From: Candidula unifasciata
Taxonomy: Eukaryota; Mollusca; Gastropoda; Stylommatophora; Geomitridae
DNA: 64,000 bases
NCBI GenBank assembly: GCA_905116865.2
Contig: CAJHNH020001155.1
Coordinates: 62,001 to 126,000, forward strand
Direction: 5' to 3'
The notes beneath the pieces were generated by a model that did not search any database, was not told the DNA's origin, and saw only the letters and a list, made by a program, of their open reading frames with translations. Each line of letters opens with the position of its first letter. The stretch's first letter is position 1. Shown here in pieces: positions 46,830-58,514 of this stretch. A program made the translations under genes and the position numbers.

Positions 46830-48175
46830 GAAATGCAATGCACTGTGCCTCACTAATTATGGTGCACACTCATTTGCACCTCGAACCAATCCGATGTTTC
46901 ACCAGCTGCTCTGATGGCTGCTTGTTGTTCTTGATAAAGATTTTCAAGTAAATGCACCAAATGCACTGGAATTTCAAGAGTGGTGGGAAAAATAAGAGAA
47001 ATGACTGGACAACTTTTTGACTTTTTGGTATCAACAGTAACAAGACAAAGATGATGGTAATTAATGGGCACATCATGAGAAAAAGCAGGTAGGGAATCAC
47101 CAAACAGGTACATAAATGGGAAACAAATGGGCTGAGGACATGAGGATGCCCAAGAGAAACCCAAAGATGAAGAAAGGCCTATGATATTGAAAAGACTGCA
47201 CATGATACAATGGAATGGAGGAATGGATTGTGGATCTTCTGTGTTAAATAATGGGGATGTCGATACTACTTTTTAGTTGTCCAGCCTCTTCAAAATAAAC
47301 CTGTTTTCATAATAGTCTGGAAATTTTAAGAGAAGGAAAGATGATGAATATGAACTGTGTATCTTGTGGCATAGAATATCTAAAAGAGCAACACTTCACC
47401 CCCACAGCAGTAGCTATGAGACTTTTACAATAATGACCATGAATTTGTGAATAAATATCAAAATTAAATTATTAATTTCTTTGATGTAATTATTATTTAC
47501 AATAACAACTAACAATACAGTCACAGCACATTAAAATATCTAATATGAAAGCAAGAGGTTACCCTAGAAAAACATGGACTGATGCATTAAAGACCTTCTG
47601 CATCAACACGTAATGACAATAACCATTGCTACCTATCAAGAAATGGATTGTAAACTGTTCCTCTCAACAGTTCTTAAGGCAAAAATGGAAGTTGATGATG
47701 ATTATGATTATTTACATTATTATTTGGATCATAATATATTATTATATGAAATTATGACAATCACTTCTAAAGTAAGTTGATTATGAACCAACAAATTAAT
47801 AATTTTTTTTTTAACTGATGACAGCACAAAATAATCACACACAAAATGTACAGTTAAAAATGAGCATGTTTTTATAAGTCATTTATATGTAATTCATATA
47901 CTGTGTCTTGTGCTTATTATTGTCTTATTCTGTATATTATCTACCACTGGATATAGGCCTTAAACCAGAACTTTTCCAACATTTCATATTAGTGACATAC
48001 ATGATTTGCAACACAGTGATTCAGTCTACTAGCTAAGCAGATTAGTGATTAGTGATTAGAAAGGATTATCATTACAGCACTAGTCCTACATCCCATCTCA
48101 TGAAAATGTTTTATTTTTGTGAAAAATATATATAATATTTCCAAGAATAATGTCACTGATGTAAATTATGAAGAT
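46830..48175. other. Intron with weak LINE debris
   Basis: Near 47040-47230 and 47540-47690 the + strand shows scraps such as RGYPRKTWTDALKTFCIN, typical of LINE C-termini. No exon and no intact element. The rest is AT-rich. Confidence 0.4.
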
Positions 48176-48179
48176 TAAA

Positions 48180-48757
48180 ACATAAGTGATGACGTTCTCC
48201 AGAAAGGAAGAACCACCAATGTCAAAATTAATGAATGCCAGTTAAAACAGGTGAAGGATGTTACATATCTGGGGAGCATTTTTATAGAAGACGGAAGAAT
48301 TAATTTTTTTAAATCCAACAAAGATGCAATAAAGCCAGTCAAGTTTTAGGCCTAATGGAACCAATTTTGAAATGCAAGCATGTGATTATAAACACTAGAA
48401 GAACACTGTACAATACAACATTCTTACCAACGCTCTGCTACCAATGTCAAACATGGACCGAATATGGAATGATGATATGCAAGAGGAGAGTTGGCACAGA
48501 ACTTAAACTGAACTGTAAAGGTAGACAACAAAAATTGTTTGGCCATGTAACAAGATTGGTATCAAACTGGGCACCACAGAGAGCAATGTTATACTGATAC
48601 AGTCGTAACAGAGCCAGTGGTTGACCACACAACAATATCAGAGACCCTGAAAAGTACTTAATACAAAATGAACAGAAGCCCATTCATGAGATCGCTTCCT
48701 GCCCTGACGCCACGAGGCATTCCAGCAGTAGAGAAAAGAAGAAGAAGAATTTGACAG
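48180..48757 (+). mobile_element. RTE-like LINE 3' relic, sense, GAA tail
   Basis: The + strand reads VKDVTYLGSIFIEDGRI, then TLYNTTFLPTLCYQCQTWTE (48355-48597) and QQKLFGHVTRL, ending in gaagaagaagaa at 48738-48750. The order matches the LINE at 12616-13476. Frameshifted and dead. Confidence 0.75.
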
Positions 48758-49433
48758 TCTTAAATAACACTAACTAAATAGCACAAACTGACTAACACCA
48801 ATTCATGTGACACATTTTCAAATAGCAGCTGACACACTGATGTGTGTCACAGTACAGTTTGGAAAGATCTGCCTTAGATTTATGCTGTGCCATTTGTAAT
48901 GGTTTATATGTGGTTGGGATTTGTAGCTAATATGTTTCACATGATTAGGTAATCAATCTCAGGCCAGCCAAGCTTCATCAACTCTTACAACATAAAATGT
49001 TGGGTTACAGAATAACTTTTTTTTATTGCCTTCTGGATCTCACAACACAAAGATATATTTATTTATATTTAAAGTACAGGGTCCCCTCAACTTATAACTG
49101 AGGTCTGTTCTGACTAACAGGCCATTATCCAAACTGGTCATAAGTCAAGTTATTAATTGTTAACACATTATTTTTATTCAAGCGGGTTAAAAGATATTGT
49201 ATGTTAAACATACAAAATTCATTCTATACTCTGATATTTAGACTCTGCTGTGCTCTGGCATCAGTTCTGGGAACTTTTTGAACCTCTCAGTATAGTTACT
49301 TTTTGCTATTGTGGGTTTTTTTCTTTCTTTATTTGTGGTCGTTAGTGTGTATTGTCATAACTCGAATATGCCAAAAGTTTAGGAGAAGGTGTAATACTAG
49401 TTTCTTCTCATTAAATCTCTCTCTTTCATACAG
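48758..49433. other. Intron sequence, nothing recognised
   Basis: AT-rich, no repeat family. It ends in the pyrimidine tract before exon G of block 2. Confidence 0.5.
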
Positions 49434-49583
49434 GGAGACAACAGCATCTACAACATTACTCTGGAGGACAGCTCTGTTTTTATTATCTCCCCCTCTCAAG
49501 GAGATGGCAGCACAACTTGCACTATTATAGTTGCTAACAGCAGTTTGCTGGATTACGAAAAGCATCAGAACTTTACAATCCAG
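49434..49583 (+). CDS. Cadherin exon G, block 2
   Basis: The acceptor is ctttcatacag and the donor CAG|gtttga. 50 codons, phase 0 at both ends. It encodes GDNSIYNITLEDSSVFIISP, then SSLLDYEKHQNFTIQ. It aligns with exon G of block 1 (LDYEKNKNFTLE). Confidence 0.9.
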
Positions 49584-49736
49584 GTTTGAAAAAAAAATAC
49601 ATTTTAGCATATTGAAAGGAAGTGATGCATTTTTATCAGTCAACAAAAGAGCTCATGAGCATTAATTGACATTTTAGACAGTTCATAATGGTTGGCTGTC
49701 ACTTGGTGAAGTATCAGTCCTTTAGACTCTTATGTG

Positions 49737-49965
49737 TAATCTCGTCATCCCCTTGTGGGAGACAATTTTTGGCTATTTTGAAGCCCCACCTTGGCTTTTG
49801 CCGGGGGCCCTAAATATCGACAGGCCTGAAATATGGTTTTATGGCTCAACAGGGTTTCCGGAACCTCTCCATGAGTGATCCTCATCCGCAAGGTGGCACT
49901 TTGTGTCCCTGGGGGTTTATCACTTGTGTGATGTACTAGCTGGGGTACAACTTACATACAGACAT
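49737..49965 (-). mobile_element. Short interspersed element R1 with 11 bp TSD
   Basis: Flanked by actcttatgtg at 49726-49736 and 49966-49976. Same orientation and length (229 bp) as the copy at 2393. The body carries gaagccccaccttggctttt and gtgatcctcatccgcaaggt. Confidence 0.85.
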
Positions 49966-49990
49966 ACTCTTATGTGGATTTACTCTTTAG

Positions 49991-50448
49991 GTTTTAGAAG
50001 GATGTATGGAAACAAGACAGCTAATATGTTAGCTTCAAAAGCTCCTAGGAATTAACGTTTTAGAAGGATGTATGTAAACAAGGCAGCTAATATGTTAGCT
50101 TCAAAAGCTCCTAGGAATTAACGTTTTAGAAGGATGTATGTAAACAAGGCAGCTAATATGTTAGCTTCAAAAGCTCCTAGGAATTAACGTTTTAGAAGGA
50201 TGTATGTAAACAAGGCAGCTAATATGTTAGCTTCAAAAGCTCCTAGGAATTAACGTTTTAGAAGGATGTATGTAAACAAGGCAGCTAATATGTTAGCTTC
50301 AAAAGCTCCTAGGAATTAACGTTTTAGAAGGATGTATGTAAACAAGGCAGCTAATATGTTAGCTTCAAAAGCTCCTAGGAATTAACGTTTTAGAAGGATG
50401 TATGGAAACAAGGGAGCTAATATGTTAGCTTCAAAAGCTCCTAGGAAT
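49991..50448 (+). repeat. 66 bp tandem repeat, seven copies
   Basis: Units start at 49991, 50057, 50123, 50189, 50255, 50321 and 50387. The middle copies look identical and the outer ones differ slightly (gtatgga for gtatgta). Each unit contains the small hairpin gctaatatgttagc and agcttcaaaagct. 66 is a multiple of three, but each unit carries stops, so it is not coding. Confidence 0.95.
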
Positions 50449-50506
50449 GAACTTTTTCACTACCAAGAAGATGTTAGTTTAAATCCTATGCTAAAAGTTG
50501 TTGAAA

Positions 50507-50780
50507 AAAAAAAGTAAAGGTCCCTTTTCTACGCCTTTGGGCATATAGGGCACATAGGGGTAGACCTATATTTTTACAGACCAATTGGCACAAGATGGGT
50601 GATGTGGTCAGCATCACGCCGGCTGCCTTTACTTCCCGGGACTGCACCCGGTAGCCACTCAAGGCTGAGTTGACCTGGGAGTCAAGGTAATTTTTTTTTT
50701 GTCTGTCTCCGCCAGGGAGCGAACCCATGACCTTCTGATCCACACGAGAGCGTCAAGCCGCTTACGCGGTGGTGACTCCT
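50507..50780 (-). mobile_element. SINE family A copy
   Basis: Antisense. Landmarks are aagtaaaggtcccttttcta, gatgtggtcagcatcacgcc and the reversed head gagcgaacccatgaccttct. Confidence 0.8.
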
Positions 50781-50949
50781 ACGAAGTTGTTATTTAACCA
50801 ATAAATGTTTGGGTCTCATGACATAAAAATACTAATGAACAGAAGGAGTTAAGGTAGGAATTTCAACAGCGTTGGCTATGTAACAACTGGATGGTTCACT
50901 AGAGGAAAGTTAACAAAAACATTTTTTTCATTTAACAGAAAAGTAGAGA

Positions 50950-51205
50950 AACCTTTTCACACCAGTTGCATATCAGGCATATGATGCTAGACTCATGTTT
51001 TTGTAGTCTTATAGCACTCGATGTGTGATGTGGTCAACATCCTGCTGGCCACCTTTGCTTCCCAGGACATTACCTAATACCAATTTAAGACTGACTCGAC
51101 CAATGGCATTTTTGAAATAAATCTGAAACTGCAGGTTTCAACCCTAGACCTTTGTGCTGGCCTGTAAGCATCTAGCCACTGTTCCACAATGTCTCCCTGG
51201 GTCAT
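50950..51205 (-). mobile_element. SINE family A copy, diverged
   Basis: Antisense. Landmarks are gatgtggtcaacatcctgct, accaatttaagactgactcg and the reversed head with ttcaaccctagacc. Confidence 0.65.
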
Positions 51206-52429
51206 AAGGAGTTTATAAAAATGTTCTGTGGCAGTTTAAGTCAGCAAATGCTTTGTGAGTTTATTGGCAATGACTAAAGATAAAGATAGTATACTGTAAA
51301 TAAACAACAGCCTTGTGCACTGTAATATACCTCATCATAAATCTCACTCATGGATTACTGGTTTCAGTAACTGCAAGAAAGAGTGGGTTGGTAAGTCAAG
51401 ATTTCAACACCACTGCAGATGGATCGGCCCATAACTTCTTCATCCCTTTGACAGTGGAAATCAGACAAAATATCTGTCACTGTTTGATTTGAAATCTAGT
51501 GAACAATATGTCAGTCCCAGCAAAATCTTTGAGTTTGCACATGCAAAGTAAAAAATGCATGAGGCTGCTGTCAAATGTGCTAACAGTAACAGTCCCACTT
51601 CAGAAATGCAGCTAAATGTTGGCACAAACAGTCATTCATAAAAGCTGGCATTGCATCCTGCTCAGAGTGTAACACCAAGCACTAGACTCAGCTGGACGAT
51701 GGAACATTTAGACTCCAGGTACAGAAATTGGGAATATGCTTCAACAAAGCTAGCTGGAAACAAATAATCTTTCAGAGCCTCAGTGGTCATCTATCTATTG
51801 GCCATTCTGCAGGAGAGAGTTCTGACATTTAACTAACTAACTCATAGAGGGAACAGTCAGCATTGACATCCATTTTTATCTGCCAAACTGAGATGGAGTA
51901 CCTACTAACTCTATTGACTCTATGCCACACAACCTACATTTATTGGTTAGTAAAAAACAGAACTTTTCTAGGCAGATGGAAAATTGACTCATTATACCTG
52001 AATTCTCAGTTTTGTCCCTTCTGCCCCATAGTAATATTATGTTAACACTGTTATACTTAATATTTGAATGCTGTGAACTAGAAAGTCTCAGAAAAAAATG
52101 AAATTAATTACCGGCTGGTACTGAAAAAAATTGTTTTGAGTGTAGGAATTTCATTTCTCTAACATGAAGTTTAATAATAAAATGTGTCTTGCCCAACATG
52201 ATTACACATTTCTTGAGTAGCTACAAGAGATTTGTTATCTACAGTGGTGATCCCACTGGTCCCACTCTAATCCGATTAAATGTATGCACAAATAATATTT
52301 TAATATTCATATTCAAATAATTAATAATCCTATGTAATAATACATATGTCAGTTGACATTACACACGCATTTCATTTGTTTAAATGAAGGTATTAAATAT
52401 TCATATTTGAATAAAGCGAATACAAACAA
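51206..52429. other. Intron sequence, nothing recognised
   Basis: No cadherin exon and no family match. The AT content rises after 52000. Confidence 0.45.
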
Positions 52430-52590
52430 TGCTTTATTTCAATTCAGTTGTGTTCTTTATTTTAAGTTGATGTAAATTTGTAGTAATGTACCTGATGAGA
52501 CACAGCGAAATATGCCTGGCAATAAATTGTGCAATGTATTGTTTGTATCCCCATTATTTAAATTCATTACCGGAAAACATTGTTTTAAAT
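52430..52590 (+). mobile_element. Dispersed repeat family F fragment
   Basis: Holds only the last part of family F (cctgatgagacacagcgaaa and aattgtgcaatgtattgttt). The left part is missing. Confidence 0.6.
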
Positions 52591-52750
52591 ATTCATATTG
52601 TTAAATAAGAATGTTATGTTTATTTTTACATACATCCAATAGCATTTTTCATTATAAAAAATAACTTTACTTGGATTTCATTTTTATTATAGAAGATTAA
52701 GAAATATTTTGTAGAAAACTGTTTCTAAATAAATTAAACTTTTAAAACAG

Positions 52751-52909
52751 GTGATTGCTACTGAACTCAAAACATCACAAAATAAAAGTGTCACTATCAC
52801 TGTTTTTGTAAACAACACCAATGATAACTTCCCCAAGTTCAACCAGTCTTCGTTCGAAGTTGATGTCCATGAAAATTCACCAGCTGGACACATGATAACT
52901 ACACTTGAG
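52751..52909 (+). CDS. Cadherin exon H, block 2
   Basis: The acceptor is tttaaaacag and the donor GAG|gtaggt. 53 codons, phase 0 at both ends. It encodes VIATELKTSQNKSVTITVFV, NNTNDNFPKFNQSSF and DVHENSPAGHMITTLE. The linker has NTNDNFP in place of the usual DxNDNxP. No equivalent was found in block 1. Confidence 0.9.
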
Positions 52910-52924
52910 GTAGGTAGAAACATT

Positions 52925-53250
52925 TAACAATGAAATTCATCAGCGAATGAAGCTCCAGTATGATGATGCTGCATGCCTTTCAGTCCAGCAAGTTTATCAG
53001 TGGAATAGGAAGTTTCAAAATGGTGTGACTTCTGCAACAGACTGTTCATGACCAAGTCAGGCACACCAAGTAGTGACCCCCAGAGCCATTTGCAGCTGTT
53101 GAAGGCCTTGTACGGGAAAACCGCTGATTGACTATGAATGATATTGCTGCATATCTTGACATCAGTGAAGGTTTGGCGCACCACAGCATCCATGATGTGC
53201 TACAGTACTGCAAAGTGTCTGCAAGAACAACAGGGCAACTATGCTCAAAC
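52925..53250 (+). pseudogene. Mariner-like transposase N-terminal relic
   Basis: The + strand reads VQQVYQWNRKFQNGVTSATD, a stop, TPRAI, then in another frame LVREN, a stop where Arg is expected, LTMNDIAAYLDIS, and VLQYCKVSARTTGQL. This is the order of the helix-turn-helix DNA-binding half of mariner-type transposases (W..F..G, R.t..eia..l.is, L.y.Kv.aRW). The catalytic half is missing or unrecognisable. Minus-strand frames here are shadows. Confidence 0.7.
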
Positions 53251-53900
53251 ACTTGTTGGACTGACAGGCATGCATAACCATACTAGATCTTCATTCGTTG
53301 ATGAATTTTTATAGGTTTCACCCCTTCACTGGTCCAAAAGTGGAAAACAGAATGGTGCTCCTCATTGGTTCATGTTTTGAAAACAAAGGGGGAGTTGGCC
53401 TTCTTGTCATCACAACATCACCATGTCAAGCTGCACTGTGATGTCACATACTCCACATTCTTGACATCCTTAATAACAATAATGAGAGTTTACAAAACAA
53501 TGGCATGGTTTTTGTCATTTCTATCACACTTTCAAGGTGTTTTTTTTTCAGGCCCCTTCATATTTAAAGATGGTTCACATGATGTCGATCATATCACCCA
53601 TCGAATGCTGATGGGCCTATGAAAACATGAGTCTAGCACCAAATACCCAATGCACCACTTTCCGTTTATTAAAAATATATGTGGTTGCTACTTCAGATTT
53701 ATACGTGTGAGAGACATTTTAAAATGTGTGATCTTTCTTCTTTTATCATTAAACTGGGTTGTAGCCCAGTATAGTGGTCAGAAACTTTGGTTCTTATTTG
53801 TCATATATTTGAATTCACCACAACTGCATAACTGTCTACTCCTATTTACATTTTGTTTGTTTAACAAAGAAGTAAGATTTATTATAATTAGGTATTAAAA
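53251..53900. other. Intron sequence, nothing recognised
   Basis: Possibly non-coding remains of the transposon on its left. No exon or clear element. Confidence 0.4.
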
Positions 53901-53905
53901 GTAAA

Positions 53906-54182
53906 AAAAGTAAAGTTCCCTTTTCACGCCTTTCGGCGCATCGGGCATAAGGGCAGAGCGTCCCATATTTTTACAGACCGTCAGCACTCTGTGAGTAATG
54001 TGGTCAGCATTACGCCGGCTGTCTTTACTTTCCCAGGACAGCCCATCCTGGTACCCATTTTAGGCTGGGTCGACCTGCGACATCCCATACCACGATAAAA
54101 ATCCACGAAGCCCACGCAGGTTTCGATCGCGGTATGCTGGCTTACGAGTCGGACTCGCAACGCCTTAGCTACGGACGCCGCA
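53906..54182 (-). mobile_element. SINE family A copy
   Basis: Antisense and near full length. The reversed head reads acgagtcggactcgcaacgc then ccttagctacggacgcc, the complement of the head at 32556. It lies 100 bp upstream of exon I of block 2. Confidence 0.82.
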
Positions 54183-54288
54183 TAATTAGGTATTATAGTT
54201 TCTTTATTACTAATTTAATATAATAGTCTCTTTATCATTAATTTAATTTTAAGCATGTGGGAAACATTTACAATTTCTTTTTTAACAG

Positions 54289-54353
54289 GCCAGTGATGCA
54301 GACATTGGAGATTTTGGAATCATTCATTACTTGATAGATGGAACACAGACATG
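54289..54353 (+). CDS. Cadherin exon I, block 2
   Basis: The acceptor is tttaacag and the donor TG|gtaatc. 65 nt, exactly as in block 1. It encodes ASDADIGDFGIIHYLIDGTQ plus T, with the DxDxG strand. It ends with two bases that make TGG with the first base of the next exon. Confidence 0.87.
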
Positions 54354-54510
54354 GTAATCTATTTCTTTTGTGTCATTGTAAATTCTACTTTTAATTTTAT
54401 AATATTTTTATATTATACTATCAATCAGTAAATTATACCACAGTAAATTAAGTTTTTCAGTCCTGTTTTCCAAAAGACACAAAAAAATTATGTCTACCCA
54501 AAACCATAAG

Positions 54511-55400
54511 TATCATCATCTTCATCATCATCATCATCAGTTTCCACTTTTTGCAATTAATCATCACGTTGAAGAATAGTTTGTGAGCCATTGCTTGATG
54601 AGTAGCAATGGCTATTATCATTCCTGTCAATGTAGAAGGTCTTTAACATCATCAGTCCATCTTCTCAAAAGGCTACCTTTTCCATCAGAGCTTTTCATGT
54701 GTAGCCCATGTGTTAGTACTTGTTATGGCTGTATTCTAACAAGATGGCCAAACCATTTTATTTTCTGTTTCTAAATTAATCTGGTGCATGGTGTTGTTGC
54801 CACAGTTTCATTTTGTCCCAGATCATTAAGCTGGCAGCTTTCCTCAGGCATCTCATTACATAGGTATTAGTTTTACTTAAATTAGCCTTTGATAATGTCT
54901 AAGTCTGGCACTGGTAGTACAGTTTTGGCCTGAATATGCTGTTTATAATCTTTTTCTTGATACCTAATTTTGATTTCCTAATAATGTTGTTGGTATATAA
55001 TGAATTAATCAAGTAACAGAAAGTGTATTGATCGGCACTCATAGAAAGAAGTAGAAAGATAGAAGTTTATTTATAGTAATGTCGGTATATAAGTGTGCTG
55101 GCTCATTGCCATCTTGTTTCTATTTCCCGATTTAACTCCCATCTTCCAAGAATATACCTCCTAGATATTTACATTTTTCAACTTGCTCCAGACAAGTAGC
55201 ATTCGACCTGATTTGTAGCGGACTTGGAATTTTATTGACCTGCATTGTCTCATTTTAGTCATATTTACTTTTATATCTTGTGTATGTTGAACTTAGCCTG
55301 TTCAGGCAGTCTTGACATCTACTTCTCTCACTGCAGACAAGGTACCGATCTCTGCAAATAGTAGCTTGTTTATTGTGTATGGTTTTAATTCTTCCTCTGG
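54511..55400 (-). mobile_element. Old RTE-like LINE relic with ATC tail
   Basis: The ATC run at 54515-54538 is followed by antisense sequence in which scraps of the LINE C-terminus and RT can be read (KIKWFGHLVRIQP-like near 54740, a KYLGGIFLE-like region near 55150, and a LLFAE-like region near 55355). It is very decayed. Confidence 0.5.
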
Positions 55401-55706
55401 AAAATAAAGTTCCTCATTTTCTTGGTTTTCTGGGCCAACTGCTTTAAAGCTGGTTTCTTTAGATATATTGATTATATGTGTATTGAATAAAAGAGTGTAA
55501 TCAAAGTTTTAATGCACAGTGGGAGTAGTCACTAGGGATTACTTTTATGTGCTCTGGTCAAATGTTAACAATAAGAAAACACATTGTGCATTGGAAGGGG
55601 CCCTTGACACAAACTGTTTTTCTTGTAAAATCAGGTTATGAGTTGCTTGATTCTTTATTATGTAATTTAATCTATTTAACTTTTTTTTTTTTTTGCAATT
55701 ATCTTC

Positions 55707-55915
55707 TTCTTCTTCTTCTTCTTCTTCACTTCCTCTTTTACCGCTGTGGGTGTCGAGGGAGATATAAGGTTCTGTTTCTAGCTCTTCTGGCTGCCTCGAC
55801 CATAGGCACATCGTGCTGTTGTAGAGTTTCTCTGATGTTATCCTTCCATCTTGTTCTTGGTCTACCCCGTGCTCTACGTCCTTCTTCTCTTTCCATGTAT
55901 GCTTTGTATGGTATA
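55707..55915 (-). mobile_element. Truncated RTE/CR1-like LINE copy with 11 bp TSD
   Basis: Flanked by caattatcttc at 55696-55706 and 55916-55926. The body is almost identical to the 3' end at 12604-12790, including the RARGRPRTRWKDNIRETLQQ box read on the minus strand. Only 209 bp long, with the GAA tail at the left. The high similarity suggests recent activity of this family. Confidence 0.9.
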
Positions 55916-55926
55916 CAATTATCTTC

Positions 55927-56305
55927 ACAGAGTATATATGTTTTGCTAATTTTGATTTTGCTGAACTTTATAATCATCTTAGAGTATTTTGCCAACAGCA
56001 TGGATGATCATGTTTCTACACATCTTGTGATATCCAATAGCATGTGTCACTTCATGGGTTGCCACCCTTTCATGCCATTTAGGGAGGCTGTCAAGAATCT
56101 TCTTTCAATGTCTTTCTTATGCAGATCTTTCCAGTTGCAAGAACCCGCTTTAGTTGTATTCTTCTTGTAATGTAGGCAAAAAAATGGTGCCTTTTTTTTT
56201 CTGATGTTCTTCAGGTCTTAGCCTCTTTGAAAAAAATCTGGCTGTCCAACAGTTTTAAACATCTTCCTGTTTTCATTACTCTGTGAAATATTTTTACTGC
56301 TAATA
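55927..56305 (-). mobile_element. Old LINE 3' relic
   Basis: Antisense sequence around 56000-56160 (catgggttgccaccctttca and ggctgtcaagaatcttcttt) resembles the segment at 43740-43830 in inverse orientation. No intact frame. Confidence 0.4.
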
Positions 56306-56309
56306 CAAT

Positions 56310-56490
56310 AATAGTAAAGTAAAAGACCCCTTTCTGCACCTTCAGACATATTTGGCATAGGGTTAGACCTATATTTTATAGACCAATCAGCACTCGGTGG
56401 GTGATGTGGTAACTATCACGCCGGCCACCTTTACTTCCCATGACTTAATACCTGGCATCCATTTAAGGCTGGGTTGATCTTGGAGCCATA
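56310..56490 (-). mobile_element. SINE family A fragment
   Basis: Antisense. It has the agtaaaagacccctttctgc start and gatgtggtaactatcacgcc but lacks the tRNA-like head. Confidence 0.7.
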
Positions 56491-56583
56491 TTTGTACTTC
56501 TTAACACAATGACAGTTCAATCATTAGTTGATATAATAACCTTCACTTTTAAACTAACCTTGTTATCCTTGATAATTTTCCAG

Positions 56584-56821
56584 GTTTCTTATTGACAACG
56601 CTGGCCATGTGACTCTGAATACCTCTGAGTTAGACCGTGAAACTAAAGACGCATACACAATAACAGTTAAAGCTAAAGACAGTGGTGGCTTTGAAGGAAG
56701 TGTACAGCTGACAATTAGAGTCACCGACCAGAATGATCAAGACCCCAAGTTTGAGCTACCATTTTATTCTGCTGAAGTTAAGGAAACTGACACAGTTTTC
56801 AGAGTTCCTTTAGTTGTTAAG
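56584..56821 (+). CDS. Cadherin exon A, block 3
   Basis: The acceptor is ttttccag and the donor AAG|gtattt. 238 nt, the same as exon A of block 1. It encodes FLIDNAGHVTLNTSELDRE, VKAKDSGGFEGSVQL, DQNDQDPKF and the next strand SAEVKETDT. It ends in phase 0. Confidence 0.93.
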
Positions 56822-57149
56822 GTATTTTAGCATATAGCTAACTTTTTTTTTTAAGTGCCTTCAGATTCTTAAGCATGTACAAGGGACTGACAGAAATAGA
56901 AGAGGAGTCTTGTGAGAAAGAGATGAAAACCGTATATTGGTTTAGAGGAAGTGCATATTGACAGTAAAGATGTTAGGCATGTTTTAAGAAATATAAACAT
57001 GAAAATCATGTGCAGCTGGTAAACGTGATATGACAAGAGCTAAGGAAAGACAGAAATATGTAAATACTGTGATGGTTTTACCAAATGATATATTTGATAC
57101 AAAAACACATATCTGATCAGAGACTAGTAATCTTAGAAGATTGCAGTCT

Positions 57150-57262
57150 GTAAGTAAAGTAAAGATCCATTTTCACGCCTTGGGCGCATAAGGCATACGG
57201 GAAGAGCACCCATATTTTTACAGACCTATCAGCACTAGGTGGGTAATGTGGTCAACATAACG
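57150..57262 (-). mobile_element. SINE family A fragment
   Basis: Antisense. Only the 3' half is present (agtaaagatccattttcacg to gggtaatgtggtcaacataa). Confidence 0.65.
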
Positions 57263-57720
57263 TTTGCAGACTGTACTTTCACGAATTTGCTTAATAAAGA
57301 ACAACAGAGGTTTTACCAGTTATTGTACTTTCTTTTTGAATACTTTGCTTTGGATCACAGTCTATGATCATGAGGTTAGTTCAAAAACAAAAAAAAACTT
57401 AAAATTACTGCCTTTATTATATCATTTTTGCTGTGTAGTTAGGGAGTCTTTGAGCCTGAGGATTTAGGGTCACATGGTAATGCTGTCGCCATGGATTGTG
57501 CAAGTGTAGATTTTATTTTTTGCCCCTGCAAAAAGAAACCCTAACCTTACCGAGGATTCAAACACAGGTCTCCCACTTGAGAGAACAGTGTTCTAACCGC
57601 TTCTCTGATGGTTAGTTAATGGTTATTAAATCATTACACAATCCAGTTTTATTTAAAAAAATTTTTTTTTGGGTGCCATCAAAATGGTGAGCGTTTAAAA
57701 AAAAATGTTAAAAGTTGAGA
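57263..57720. other. Intron; possible old tRNA-like SINE scrap
   Basis: Near 57530-57620 a reversed tRNA-like head is suggested (gaggattcaaacacaggtct). Nothing else is recognised. Confidence 0.3.
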
Positions 57721-57724
57721 ATAC

Positions 57725-57955
57725 TGACTTCATTGCACCTGGTTTTTCCCATAGGGCTCAGTCCCTCTCCACAAAACGGCTAGCTGCCTGCCAAGAGTGT
57801 CACACAGAGCATGAACTCCGTAGCTCCAGTGATGATCCCCAGGGATCTCTGTAAAGATTGTACTCTGAACTAAAGGGCGCAGCCATGAAATGAATCCGTG
57901 ACCTTTAGGGTGTGGGGCAAACGGCTTGACCACTTCGCCACATAGACCCCCAAAA
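57725..57955 (-). mobile_element. tRNA-like SINE (another type)
   Basis: On the minus strand the right end starts ggggtctatgtggcgaagtg and gtcaagccgtttgc, an A-box-like start, with a B-box-like ggtcacggattca following. No second copy is seen in the window. Confidence 0.5.
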
Positions 57956-58164
57956 GTTAGCGACAGGTACCGTCTATTGTCATTTGCAGATATTACAAGA
58001 GGAGGCCCCCTTATTGCTCATTACAACATTTGTACACCTGTCAAAAAGCAATGAGACTTTTTTTTTTTTTAACCATCAGCCAATTCCTAGCACTCAAGGA
58101 TCGTGCAATTGTTAAATCCAGTCACTAATCTCTGAGCCACATAGTCAAACAATTGTTGTTTAAA

Positions 58165-58432
58165 AAAGTAAAGGCTCCTTTTCCATGCCTTCCTGTGTAT
58201 TGGGCATATAGGGCTAGACCTATATTTTATAGAGCAATCTGCACTTGTTGGGAGATGTGGTCAACATCACGTCAGCTGTCTTTACTTCCTATAACTTTAC
58301 CTGGTACCCACTCAAAGCTGGATTGACCTGGGAGCCAATGTTAATTTATTTCTTCTTAAAGTTCAAATTCAAACCTGTGACCTTCAGATCTGCAGGTGAG
58401 CATCTAGCTCCTACACCACAGTGGCTCCCACT
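58165..58432 (-). mobile_element. SINE family A copy
   Basis: Antisense. Landmarks are aagtaaaggctccttttcca, gatgtggtcaacatcacgtc and the reversed head ttcaaacctgtgaccttcag. It ends about 80 bp before exon B of block 3. Confidence 0.8.
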
Positions 58433-58514
58433 TGTTTAAAGTGTTTAGTATTGGAGAATTAAATTTCACATTAAATAGAAGCTTTCATTCTTCTTTTTTC
58501 CCCCATGTTTCAAG

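Noticed and set aside
52924..53252. Two minus-strand frames of 68-89 codons
   Set aside because: They are antisense to the mariner-like relic and carry no motif.
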